Origin: Promethearchaeia archaeon
GTDB taxonomy: Archaea > Asgardarchaeota > Lokiarchaeia > Sigyniarchaeales > SOKP01
Length of the DNA: 64,000 nucleotides
Direction: 5' to 3'
Assembly (NCBI GenBank): GCA_029856125.1
Contig: JAHQWJ010000062.1
Location: 105,658 to 169,657 of the forward strand
Shown: positions 1 through 7,865 of the stretch, piece after piece
Layout of the letters: each line of letters starts with the position of its first letter
How positions within the stretch are numbered: the first letter of the stretch is position 1
The notes under the pieces: generated by a model
What the model was told of the DNA's origin: nothing
Database searches by the model: none
What the model saw: only the letters and a program-made list of their open reading frames with translations
Position numbers and translations under genes: made by a program

Positions 1-653
1 TTTGGTTCAAAGATATCTATATACTCGTTAATTTTTTCTTTTATATCTAAATATTTCTGGTGAACCCCTTCAATTGTGATCTCAATTTTAATTGCCTGAT
101 AAACATTGCCAAATTGATCTAATATGTAGTATACATCATCGGATATTGTGTAATCGTTTTCTCCAATTTGAGATATAAATGGATGAATATGGTTACTATT
201 CTGACATTTTACTCCTTTTAATTTAATCAAAGCTAAATTATAATTTCTTCTGGTAAGAAACTTAAATTTTTTATTTATCATTAAGAAAAGAGTATGGTCT
301 GGGACCGATATTTTGTCGTTCTCGATGGTAATTGTTTCTTCTCCTAATCGTATTATAAAATCCCCATCTTTATGATTAAATTCTCTAATACTACGAATAT
401 TTTTAAACAAGCCTAAATCGATCGCTATATCGATAAAATTTTCTTCCCACAAGTTAAGTACGTTATTTTTAAATATTTCGTCTAAGATAATGACTTTCTC
501 ATAGGATTCTATAATTTTTGAATCCTTTAAGTCTTTAAACAAGTCATTTCTGATAATATATAAAAACATAATAATGTATCTCATATTAAGATCGTCCAAA
601 ACCCTTTCTATCAAGCTCTTATCATATTCTAGTGACAAATTCGTATGTTCCAT
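1..653 (-). CDS. Uncharacterised protein, C-terminus cut by window edge
   Basis: A continuous minus-strand reading frame begins at ATG 653-651, just after an in-frame stop at 681-683, and stays open to the window edge, giving at least 217 residues. The N-terminal part is helical and rich in Leu, Ile, Asp and Lys (start MEHTNLSLEYDK). The later part has beta-like segments with alternating hydrophobic residues. There is no transmembrane segment, Cys motif or nucleotide-binding motif. I do not recognise the family. The frame, its length and its Lys/Glu/Ile composition match neighbouring real genes. It is divergent from elf1. Confidence 0.6.
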   Translation of the reverse strand, partial: MEHTNLSLEYDKSLIERVLDDLNMRYIIMFLYIIRNDLFKDLKDSKIIESYEKVIILDEIFKNNVLNLWEENFIDIAIDLGLFKNIRSIREFNHKDGDFIIRLGEETITIENDKISVPDHTLFLMINKKFKFLTRRNYNLALIKLKGVKCQNSNHIHPFISQIGENDYTISDDVYYILDQFGNVYQAIKIEITIEGVHQKYLDIKEKINEYIDIFEP

Positions 654-978
654 GCCTAAAATCCACTCATTTTTTTTTAACTACTAAGACAATTCAGTGA
701 AAAAGAGTAATTGAGATAAGGTATCATTCCTAAAAAATTTTCCGTTTTATACTAAAAATCGGCTCTAAATTGTTTCTAAAATTCTTAGAACTCTTTTTTC
801 TTCTAAATAAAAAGGTTTATTACAATAATATAGAAAATAAGTTAACTAACCGAAAAATAAATTTCAACGATATTAATCCGAATAAAAAACTCATTAAAAC
901 AAAAGTATAAATTATTGTAACAAAACTTTTTTGTTATGTTTTTCTTATTTAGTATATACAATAATTAGTGTTTGAATA
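654..978. promoter_or_regulatory. Intergenic region upstream of elf1 with a palindrome and TATA-like box
   Basis: This 325-nt gap separates two divergent genes. It holds a perfect 8-bp inverted repeat, TAACAAAA (918-925) and TTTTGTTA (929-936), with a 3-nt spacer. A TATA-like stretch, agtatataca, follows at 951-960, about 20 nt before the elf1 ATG at 979. The palindrome is therefore placed where an operator would overlap or precede the elf1 promoter. Nothing else was recognised. Confidence 0.3.
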
Positions 979-1590
979 ATGGGAAGAAGGAAACGTAAAC
1001 AACAATCATATAAAAGAGTTAAGCGAGTTCCAAAGATTTTCACGTGCCCAAATAACTAAATGGATACCCCATTTAATATGGATTGCGGTGAAAAATCTGT
1101 CAAGGTTAAGAATATTCGGAAAAGCTTAATTGCCACAGTGAAGTGTGGTCATTGTGGCTTAACAAAGGATGTTTTAATTAATTCTATATCAGAACCGGTT
1201 GATGCCTTTGGAGATTTTATCGATATTCATTACGCTGATCAGGAACTTCAGAGACTAGAAAAACGCATAGAGAAACTTAAAAAGAAAAATGAATGGGGGG
1301 AATTAGTTCTAGTTTATTCTATTTTATCGGATATTTGCAAAGCTAAAGCTGCAGAGGCCTTAGAAGATGAAGATAATGTCAACCTTGATGTAGTTAATAA
1401 ATGGAAAATTAGAGCGGAAGAATATAAAAGGTTAGGAAAGGATGCATTACTTCAACTAGACTCTCTTGAGTTAGAGAAAGGAATTAAAACAGATGACGAG
1501 TCTTTGTTTACAGAGCACGACGAGAGTGACATGAAGAGGGAAAAAAAAATCGAAGATATTTTTGACGATCCAGGCTTTCTTGAATTCTAA
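979..1590 (+). CDS. elf1: Transcription elongation factor Elf1 homologue, interrupted by a 30-nt intron-like insertion
   Basis: Frame 979 starts MGRRKRKQQSYKRVKRVPKI and reaches TGC CCA AAT (CPN) at 1045-1053. Then come AAC and a TAA stop at 1057-1059. The same frame resumes with TGC GGT GAA (CGE) at 1084, later CGHCG, then the Elf1-typical PVDAFGDFIDIHY. Removing 1054-1083 gives CPNCGEKS, the expected first half of the four-Cys zinc ribbon, and a product of about 193 residues. Elf1 has a basic N-terminal tail, a zinc ribbon and a short acidic end, and in eukaryotes helps RNA polymerase pass nucleosomes. This copy also has a coiled-coil extension of about 110 residues. The ATG at 1060 lies inside the insertion, and a protein started there lacks the first Cys and the basic tail. 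TAA excludes selenocysteine or pyrrolysine, and readthrough would leave ten extra residues inside the metal site. Confidence 0.85.
1054..1083 (+). other. Candidate bulge-helix-bulge intron inside elf1 mRNA (30 nt)
   Basis: The segment folds with its flanks as an archaeal splicing motif. The inner stem is TAAATGG (1057-1063) with CCATTTA (1069-1075) and a 5-nt loop. The 5' bulge is ATA (1052-1054). The central helix is 1048-1051 with 1078-1081: three pairs plus an A-A mismatch. The 3' bulge is ATT (1082-1084). The exonic outer helix pairs 1045-1047 with 1085-1087 and 1037-1043 with 1088-1094, with one bulged G at 1044, then 1034-1036 with 1096-1098. Cutting after the second base of each bulge, as the archaeal endonuclease does, removes exactly 1054-1083 and keeps the frame. 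The structure is read by hand. The function is inferred. Confidence 0.75.
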
Positions 1591-1620
1591 TCTCGTTAAA
1601 ATCGACTCCCACCTGAACAA

Positions 1621-3338
1621 TTAAAATTCTGAGCTCAGTATTACCTTTTTAATAGTTTTAGGAATATTTTTCCATATAGGGAGTTTCACTATCAATTTGA
1701 AAAACTGTTTCTGATTTAATTTTCGGTTTATTATTAGATAGCTCCAGTTATTAAACGCTAATTTATTAAAAAGATTCATTAGATTTATTCCGAGGGGGTT
1801 AAACCTTGAAGTTAATAGACTAGCAAAATATCCCCCCAACCGTTTTGTTTGAGGAACTGATTCGGGATAAACTGACTCTGAAAGAACTCTATTAAAAATT
1901 TCATAAATTGAAAAAATTGGAATAAGGTTGTTGATGTATTCGTTTACAACTTTTCTATAACTATAATCATTCAACGATAAAGTAGAAAGATCGTTTAATT
2001 TTTTTAAAGCATAATTGAAATGTTTCTCCTTAAAATAAAGCCACATAGTCCCCATATTATCTCTAAGTTTAACCAGTTCATTGATGACTTCCATTTCTTT
2101 GAAAGAAAACGAGTTTATTTCTTCAAATTTCTTTATATAGAGTAAAAAAATTGAATCTATCGATATTTTGCTAAAATCAGTCTTAATACCATTTCGTTTC
2201 TGTTTTTGAAGATTTAATTCATCGTCGATAGTTTTATGAATAGTATGGGTATAAAGGGGAGTTGTCCATAGCATCTTCGTAATTATTTCCATAAGTCGAA
2301 TATGAAGGGAACATTCTTGAATTTTAGAAAATTTTTGAGATATTTTCAAACTTGGAACTGAAAATGATTTTGATTGATCAATCCTAAATTTAATTCTATC
2401 GGTTCTCTTTAAATTACCAATAAACTCTTTTTTTTGCTGTTTAAAGTGGATGATCTTTCTTTTTATCAACTTTTCTGTTGCTATTAAATTATTTAAATAG
2501 TCGTAAAAATTCACGTTGTATTTACGAACTATAGTTTCATGCGTAATTAATGGTACGCTAATTATTTTCTTTGATTTTTCGCTTTCAACAGACATAGCGT
2601 GATCTCCAACAGAATAAGAAAATGTTACGTTATCAAGTGCATTTTCTAAACTTGGAAACACACCAAGTGTTTTTGGGTCTTGCGTGTAATAACCGTGTAA
2701 AAGGGTGTCAATTCCTTTATAAAGGTTGTTTTTATACTCTGATATTATTACAGATTCAAATTCTCCAGGGTGATGCCTTTTAATTCTATATTTTTTCCCT
2801 ACAAGAAAAATCGCTTGGTTTGCTCTGTGACAGATAGTATGGCTCCATTTAAACAAAGGTTCTAATAATTTACCTATAGTTAATATATACCCATAGAATT
2901 CTGGACCAAAATATATGGGGAATCCGAATCCTCTAGAAGTTGAATACATGAATTGAAAAACATTCCTCGTTTTTTCTCCTTTTAAAAATCCAGGAAATTT
3001 GTAATGGATCGCTATTCTAGGAAAGAGCGCTCCAAAACCTAAATTCATCCACGCCTCAAATAGGATTATGCTATCAGGAAATCTAAAAGAATCTTTATTG
3101 GTGTTTAAATCGCCGCTTGACGAATTTCTAGCGATCGGAACGGTATGAAGCCAATCTCCGTCACTTTCTATATTTTTTAACTCATCGTTAAATCTTTTTA
3201 ATGTAAGAGGTTTTAGTTTCTTTTCTATCTTTGCTTTTTGATAATAATAATTATTTAAAACCCTAACGAGGGATGTAATTTCTAGGATTTGTCTTTGTAG
3301 ATCGTGAGCGACCTTTACTCTTTTTACTTTTGATCCAT
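1621..3338 (-). CDS. Uncharacterised protein, probably frameshifted near its start
   Basis: The ATG-initiated frame covers 1621-3048 (475 residues), but it stays open for about 106 more codons upstream with protein-like composition and no ATG, GTG or TTG. An ATG at 3338 in another frame reads MDQK then stops. One extra A in the A-run (plus-strand TTTT, 3328-3331) would join it to the long frame as MDQKVKRVKVAHDLQRQ, giving roughly 570 residues. So the gene is either frameshifted, misread at a homopolymer, or expressed by slippage. The protein is Lys-rich and mostly helical, with aromatic-rich stretches near the original N-terminus. I do not recognise a family and see no transposase or nuclease motif I would trust. 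Confidence 0.55.
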
Positions 3339-3575
3339 TAACGATAATTATTACACCAAAGAAATCAAATCAAAATAGAATGCTTCTTATAGTATTATAT
3401 TTTTTTTTTAGTTTTAATTTTAATTGATTTTAAAAACTCTTAGGTTAATACTTAAAAGTAAACGACTGAAACTGAATCGTCTTCAAGTTAAAACACATTT
3501 AAATGATGCAGAGAACATTTCTTCAATCGCGAAGGTTTGAGTGAATTTATTTTAGAAAAATAATTTCTAAATTAA

Positions 3576-4019
3576 CTATCCCGATTGATTTCTCTTAGAA
3601 AAAAGCTGCTTTAATTCACCCATTATCGCACCTCTTAAGCTCACAGGGCTAGCTGGACGCGCAGCTCCTGGGCCTCCGGGTGGTGGACCTCCGGGTGGAC
3701 CTCCGGGTGGTGGTGGTGGACCTCCGGGTGGACCTCCAGAAGGTGGTGGTGCGCTGCTTGGAGAAGAAGGTGAAGCGATTACTGGGGATGCCCCACCGCC
3801 TTTGGTCCGTAGTGATGATACTTCATTGTTAAACGTATTAAATCGTGATTCCAATGTGGATATTTTTTGATTTACAGAAGCTAAAGACTGATCTACTAAA
3901 TCGGGTATTTTTAGAATTACAGACATCATTCTTTCAACAATGTCTCCAAATGCGTTTAGTTTTTCTTCTAATGGAGCCTTTTTTGTTTCTTGCATGAAAT
4001 TTGCGAATTCTTCTGCCAT
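3576..4019 (-). CDS. Coiled-coil protein with polyproline tract and short C-terminal helix
   Basis: The 147-residue protein has a helical N-terminal half. Residues 20-70 have a heptad-like spacing of hydrophobics (LVDQSLASVNQKISTLESRF). A Gly/Pro tract follows at about residues 85-122, with repeated GGPPGGPP and PPPPP runs. It ends in a short amphipathic stretch, SLRGAIMGELKQLFSKR. Polyproline runs bind profilin in eukaryotes, and Asgard archaea encode profilins, so a cytoskeletal role is plausible. The coiled coil followed by polyproline recalls small subunits of WAVE/WASH assemblies (BRK1, CCDC53), and the C-terminal helix faintly resembles a WH2 motif. Both likenesses are by eye. It lies 130 nt from the next coiled-coil gene in the same orientation. 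Confidence 0.7.
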   Translation of the reverse strand: MAEEFANFMQETKKAPLEEKLNAFGDIVERMMSVILKIPDLVDQSLASVNQKISTLESRFNTFNNEVSSLRTKGGGASPVIASPSSPSSAPPPSGGPPGGPPPPPGGPPGGPPPGGPGAARPASPVSLRGAIMGELKQLFSKRNQSG

Positions 4020-4149
4020 TTTATTCTCTCTAATTTAATAATAGCTATTTATCCAAGTATTTTTCTAATAATTATATATTTGAACTATTTAATAAAGTTA
4101 AGTTCATAGTTGATATTGAATTCAAAAATAAAATAAAAAAAGTTTAAAG

Positions 4150-4782
4150 TTAGCTTGCTTTGTCAACGCTATTTTTCAAATTAACCCAGAGATCATCTAC
4201 TTCGTTCTTAACTTGCAAAAATTGGTCTATTTTTTTTAATAAAATATCTCGAGCACGATCAAAATCTCTTTGTGAATCATTTAATCCAGACTCTAAGAGT
4301 TTCATTTTTTCTCCTTCGATTAAATCGTTTTTTTTTTTCTCAACAGATAATGCTTTTTTGATGACTATGCTTCTTTTATTTGCTACTTCGCTTAAAGCCG
4401 AAGCAAATTCGTATTTTTTTTCGACTAAGTACTCCTTTTTTACTGCGATATCTTTAATCGAATCAATATATTTGTTATTTACTTCTATATATTCATCGTT
4501 TTTGTGGATAATATCTTGGAATAATTTCACTTCTTCGTCTTTAATATTTGATCTCTTCTCTCGTACTAGAGTCTGCATGTGTTTCAATACGTCTCTAAAT
4601 GTTCTATTTACCATTTCTCGAGTTAATGTTGCTTTTTTTAAATTTTCGGCGTATTTTTTTTGAGAATCAATTAATGTACTCTGGGCTTTTGCTAGTTTCC
4701 TTATTTGGGTCATTAATTCTTTTTCTAAACTTGATAATGTAAGTTCATCTTCATGCGTTATAATTGGACTCATTACAATCAA
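4150..4782 (-). CDS. Long coiled-coil protein (possibly BAR-like)
   Basis: Nearly all of the 210 residues are predicted helix with dense Lys/Glu and regularly spaced Leu/Ile/Val. There are apparent breaks around residues 75 and 130, giving three long helices. There is no signal peptide, membrane segment or catalytic motif. Three long antiparallel helices with basic patches is the general shape of BAR-type membrane-curvature proteins, but the sequence alone does not establish this. The first residues are MIVMSPII, and the second Met (4773) is an alternative start. The upstream gene in the same direction is a radical SAM enzyme. Confidence 0.65.
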   Translation of the reverse strand: MIVMSPIITHEDELTLSSLEKELMTQIRKLAKAQSTLIDSQKKYAENLKKATLTREMVNRTFRDVLKHMQTLVREKRSNIKDEEVKLFQDIIHKNDEYIEVNNKYIDSIKDIAVKKEYLVEKKYEFASALSEVANKRSIVIKKALSVEKKKNDLIEGEKMKLLESGLNDSQRDFDRARDILLKKIDQFLQVKNEVDDLWVNLKNSVDKAS

Positions 4783-4865
4783 ACCGTAAAAATATTGATT
4801 AATGTTAAATTGCGATACTATTCTAATATAAATTCGTAATTATAATTTTTAGTTTTTTTTTTAAG

Positions 4866-5906
4866 TTACATTTTATGAGGAAATAAGGCAGTAAGTATAT
4901 TATCTTTATAATTTGCTTTTATTACCTTAGCTTCAATAACTTTTCCAATTAGATTATCCGAAAAAACTATTGGTTTTTTCAATAATACCTTTATTCCAAG
5001 CGAATCATTGATTTTACCGATACACTCGTTTTCCCACCTTCCCCTCGATACTATTTTTACTTTAATTAAGTCGTCTTTCTGAAGATTCAAGGTTGATATG
5101 CGTTTTCTTTTATGAATTCCAAAATCGTTAGGTCCAAGTTTTAATTTAATCTTGAATTTTTTTTCCAACCGGGACAAATATAAATAAAAATAATCCCAAG
5201 ATTTTGGTTGTATTTTTTTTAGGGCTCTACCAGTCTTGTAAATTAAATATTTCTGGATACCTATTTGTAATTGACTCTTTGAATATCCCTCATTCCTTAC
5301 GTTAAGAACAAATTCTATAATTTCTTCAATATCCTTGTCGTTTTCTCCGGGAAACCATACTGGTGCGATTAATACTTGTATGTTGGAATCCATCAGCGTA
5401 TAAATATTACTAATAAGCTTGTCGACATCATATTGAGTACAATTGCATAGATAACAATCCGTCTCCTCTTTTAGACTATTTAAGCTTATATTAATTCGAG
5501 TGAGTTTAGATTTTTTTAATTTTTTAATAACTGGTTTCGAAAGTAACAAACCATTAGATTGCATTGATCTAATTGAGATTCCTTTGATCTCTGAGAGTCT
5601 TTTTAAAAGATTTTCAAGTTCTTTGTAAAGTAATATCTCTCCATAAGGAGAAAGATGAAGTTCGAGATCATAGTCACCTTTTATTCTGACAATATCTAAA
5701 ACTTTTTCAATTAAGTAGTTTGAATCTACGATAAAGTTAGTGTTGTAATTACCAGAACTTACAAAACAGTACTTGCATTTGAGATTGCAAAGAGTAATTG
5801 GTTTAAGTTCGATTACATTTGTCCCTCTATCAATGATCCCTAAAAAATCTACTCCCATTAGAGGGATTTTTGAGGGTTTATTAACATATTGCATTTTATC
5901 GTTCAT
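4866..5906 (-). CDS. Radical SAM protein with C-terminal TRAM-like domain
   Basis: The 346-residue protein has the canonical CNLKCKYC motif (CX3CX2C) at about residue 40, which binds the 4Fe-4S cluster used to cleave S-adenosylmethionine. A TIM-barrel-like region follows to about residue 250. The C-terminal 70-80 residues (GRWENECIGKINDSLGIKVLL) have the beta-barrel pattern of a TRAM/OB RNA-binding domain, as in some tRNA-modifying radical SAM enzymes. The extra Cys pair CYLCNC near residue 153 could hold another metal. A role in RNA modification is inferred. The substrate is unknown. It lies 30 nt downstream of pelota on the same strand and may share its transcript. Confidence 0.8.
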   Translation of the reverse strand: MNDKMQYVNKPSKIPLMGVDFLGIIDRGTNVIELKPITLCNLKCKYCFVSSGNYNTNFIVDSNYLIEKVLDIVRIKGDYDLELHLSPYGEILLYKELENLLKRLSEIKGISIRSMQSNGLLLSKPVIKKLKKSKLTRINISLNSLKEETDCYLCNCTQYDVDKLISNIYTLMDSNIQVLIAPVWFPGENDKDIEEIIEFVLNVRNEGYSKSQLQIGIQKYLIYKTGRALKKIQPKSWDYFYLYLSRLEKKFKIKLKLGPNDFGIHKRKRISTLNLQKDDLIKVKIVSRGRWENECIGKINDSLGIKVLLKKPIVFSDNLIGKVIEAKVIKANYKDNILTALFPHKM

Positions 5907-5936
5907 GGTAGAATAAATAGTAAGCTTTTATAGTTC

Positions 5937-7010
5937 TTAAATTTTAAATCTTAAAATAGCAACAATAGATCCCAAATCAATTATTTGTTTCCCTGTTGGG
6001 TGTTCGCTGCTTAAAATATGAATTTCTCCACCCAGAGATTCTACACCGTTTAATAATTGTTCTATTCTTAATTTCTGTTTTTTTGATGCACCCCTTATAA
6101 GAATATCTGCACAAAAAAGCTCTTTTACTGCTCTTTTTTCAATAGCATTCGAGATTTCATCGAACCCAATTGCAATTAAATCTGAATTGGTGCTAAATAA
6201 CTGAAAAATTTCCTCAATTTTCTCAGTTTCAAGGAAAATTTTAACGTTTTTCTGTAGGAGTTTGAGTTCTTTTGATTTAAGAATTTCTAGGATAGCACTT
6301 TCAGTTCCGGAGCCAGCTTGAATGCTCACGATTTTCGGTAACTTCGTTATTTGGGCTTTTTCTTTAATAAATTGTTTTAAGTGATCCTTTGTACTCCCTG
6401 GACCACATAATATTATGATTTTTAAGTCTACGCGTTCTGTTTTTTCTTTAATTATACTGCTAATATCACTATAAAATTCTTCGTACGCTTTATTTCGATG
6501 TGATTGTTCGTATCTTTTGCCCGGGATATTTTTTTTTACCGTAGCTATTCTATTATGACTGTAATTTGTAATGAGAGCGATTGTTGCCAACCCAGATTCG
6601 ATCGCTACTATTAGCATGACAAAATCAGTTTGAAATCGGGGTGATTTCCCGAGGCGCTTAATCTCGCTTTTTAACCACTTAGGTTTTTCAATTGTTAATT
6701 TTTGTCCTGGTTCTATATTAAATGTATGATATGTCCCATACGAAACAAAATCTTCTGGGCCTTCTAAGATGGTTCCTTTCACTCTTAGTCGGTTTGAAAA
6801 CTCGTGGAATGCGATAGAATCGACGTTAAGTTTCAATTTCATCTGTTTTCTTTCTCCTTTAGAACCTTCTTTTAAAACGATTCTACGGTTTGTTCGTGAA
6901 GTAACATGGTCGTTTTTGGCAATGGTATTATAAAGCGTCCATAGATCGTTTAAATCTTCGATTCTTAATGAAATGGTTTCCTCCTTCTTATCAATATCCA
7001 GAATTTTCAT
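5937..7010 (-). CDS. pelA: Pelota/Dom34 ribosome rescue factor
   Basis: The protein (357 residues from this start) has the three-domain Pelota layout. An Sm-like N-terminal domain (MKILDIDKKEETISL) is followed by an eRF1-like middle domain and an eRF1-like C-terminal domain ending GSIVAILRF. Pelota enters the A site of stalled ribosomes and, with aEF1A and ABCE1, releases them. I chose the ATG at 7010, since family members begin MKIL; a longer frame opens at 7073 and would add 21 unconserved residues. The middle domain lacks the GGQ motif of true release factors, as expected. Confidence 0.93.
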   Translation of the reverse strand: MKILDIDKKEETISLRIEDLNDLWTLYNTIAKNDHVTSRTNRRIVLKEGSKGERKQMKLKLNVDSIAFHEFSNRLRVKGTILEGPEDFVSYGTYHTFNIEPGQKLTIEKPKWLKSEIKRLGKSPRFQTDFVMLIVAIESGLATIALITNYSHNRIATVKKNIPGKRYEQSHRNKAYEEFYSDISSIIKEKTERVDLKIIILCGPGSTKDHLKQFIKEKAQITKLPKIVSIQAGSGTESAILEILKSKELKLLQKNVKIFLETEKIEEIFQLFSTNSDLIAIGFDEISNAIEKRAVKELFCADILIRGASKKQKLRIEQLLNGVESLGGEIHILSSEHPTGKQIIDLGSIVAILRFKI

Positions 7011-7156
7011 TGGGCACTTCAAACTCAAAATTCCTAAATTTTTATAATTAATCCTAACAATTAAGTTTAACACACTTAAATTGCATCTTGCTTGGGGAAT
7101 TGTGAGTTAACTAAGAATAAAGAAAAAAAATATAAAAATACAAAAACACCTAAAAT

Positions 7157-7309
7157 TTAATCTGTTGCTCCTAAGGCTTGTTTAACTTTTTCTAATTCTT
7201 CCATTCGTTTCTTTTTCTCTTCTTCGCGTTTTTTCATGTCTTCCTCGTCAACCTTTTGGAGAGCAACACCTTTTTTAATTTCGTCTTTCAATTCGTTTCC
7301 TAACGACAT
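7157..7309 (-). CDS. 50-residue WH2-like (actin-binding) peptide
   Basis: A short frame starts at ATG 7309 and ends at TAA 7157-7159. Residues 4-20 read GNELKDEIKKGVALQKV. This fits the WH2 pattern of a Leu, then Ile three to four residues on, then Gly, then Leu-x-Lys-Val, the motif that lies in the actin hydrophobic cleft and is shared by WASP-family proteins and, in part, beta-thymosins. A charged single helix follows (DMKKREEEKKKRMEELEKV). The length is close to beta-thymosin. Asgard archaea have actins, and gelsolin- and thymosin-like regulators have been described in them. The match is by pattern only. The gene stands alone between pelota and the acetyltransferase. Confidence 0.65.
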   Translation of the reverse strand: MSLGNELKDEIKKGVALQKVDEEDMKKREEEKKKRMEELEKVKQALGATD

Positions 7310-7418
7310 AATAACTCAAACCTTTTAGTTTAGTTTCCTTTTATGAGCACATTATCAATGCGTTCTATACACAATTTATGATAGAATTTATTTATAAGTC
7401 TTGGTTTTTAGAAAATGA

Positions 7419-7865
7419 TCAAATGTTCAATATCATTAAGTAAGCGCTTTGTTTGTCCCGATAATAATTTTCTATTCTTTGTGCGATTCGAAAATTAAAT
7501 TTTTGATACAAGCTTATAGCAGCTTTATTTTTAGAGTTCACATTCAATACAATTGTTTTTATCTCATCCGATGTTTTTACTTTATTCAGGGTGTATCTTA
7601 AGAGAAAACTCCCATAACCTCTTTTTCTTTCCCCTTTTCTGATTAAAAAGTTAATCAAGTTTACTCTCTTATCTCGATCTTGAATAATAATGATGAACCC
7701 TATAATATTATTCGATAATTCGTCATCGATGAGCTTAAAAAAATATGTGTTCTTCATTATCAAATTAAGAATTAATTCTTTAGAAAATGAGTCCTTCTTA
7801 AAAGATTTTCTTTCTAAATTGTATATTTCATCTAAATCCTTAAGAGTGACTGTATCAATAATCAT
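7419..7865 (-). CDS. GNAT N-acetyltransferase, RimI-like
   Basis: The 148-residue protein is a single GNAT domain. The acetyl-CoA-binding signature is visible as RKGERKRGYGSFLL (R/Q-x-x-G-x-G/A), followed by the typical LNVNSKNKAAISLYQKFNF segment of RimI/Naa10-type protein N-terminal acetyltransferases. Its start overlaps the end of the upstream radical SAM gene by 11 nt, so the two are translationally coupled in a three-gene operon with the nucleotidyltransferase. The substrate could be a protein N-terminus or a small molecule. RimI-like is the closest pattern. Confidence 0.85.
   Translation of the reverse strand: MIIDTVTLKDLDEIYNLERKSFKKDSFSKELILNLIMKNTYFFKLIDDELSNNIIGFIIIIQDRDKRVNLINFLIRKGERKRGYGSFLLRYTLNKVKTSDEIKTIVLNVNSKNKAAISLYQKFNFRIAQRIENYYRDKQSAYLMILNI

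Noticed and set aside
1054..1083. Stop-codon readthrough, selenocysteine or pyrrolysine as explanation of the elf1 interruption
   Set aside because: The stop is TAA, and readthrough would still put ten residues between the two Cys of one zinc knuckle.
1060..1590. Elf1 ORF starting at ATG 1060
   Set aside because: This start lies inside the candidate intron and gives a protein without the first zinc-ribbon Cys and without the basic N-terminal tail, both conserved in Elf1.
3660..3770. Tandem repeat or CRISPR-like array
   Set aside because: The repetition is the low-complexity Gly/Pro coding tract of the polyproline protein. No spaced repeats of CRISPR type were seen anywhere in the window.
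4160..4663. Plus-strand ORF of 167 codons
   Set aside because: It is antisense to the coiled-coil gene. Its Phe/Ser-rich composition mirrors Lys/Glu codons of the real gene.
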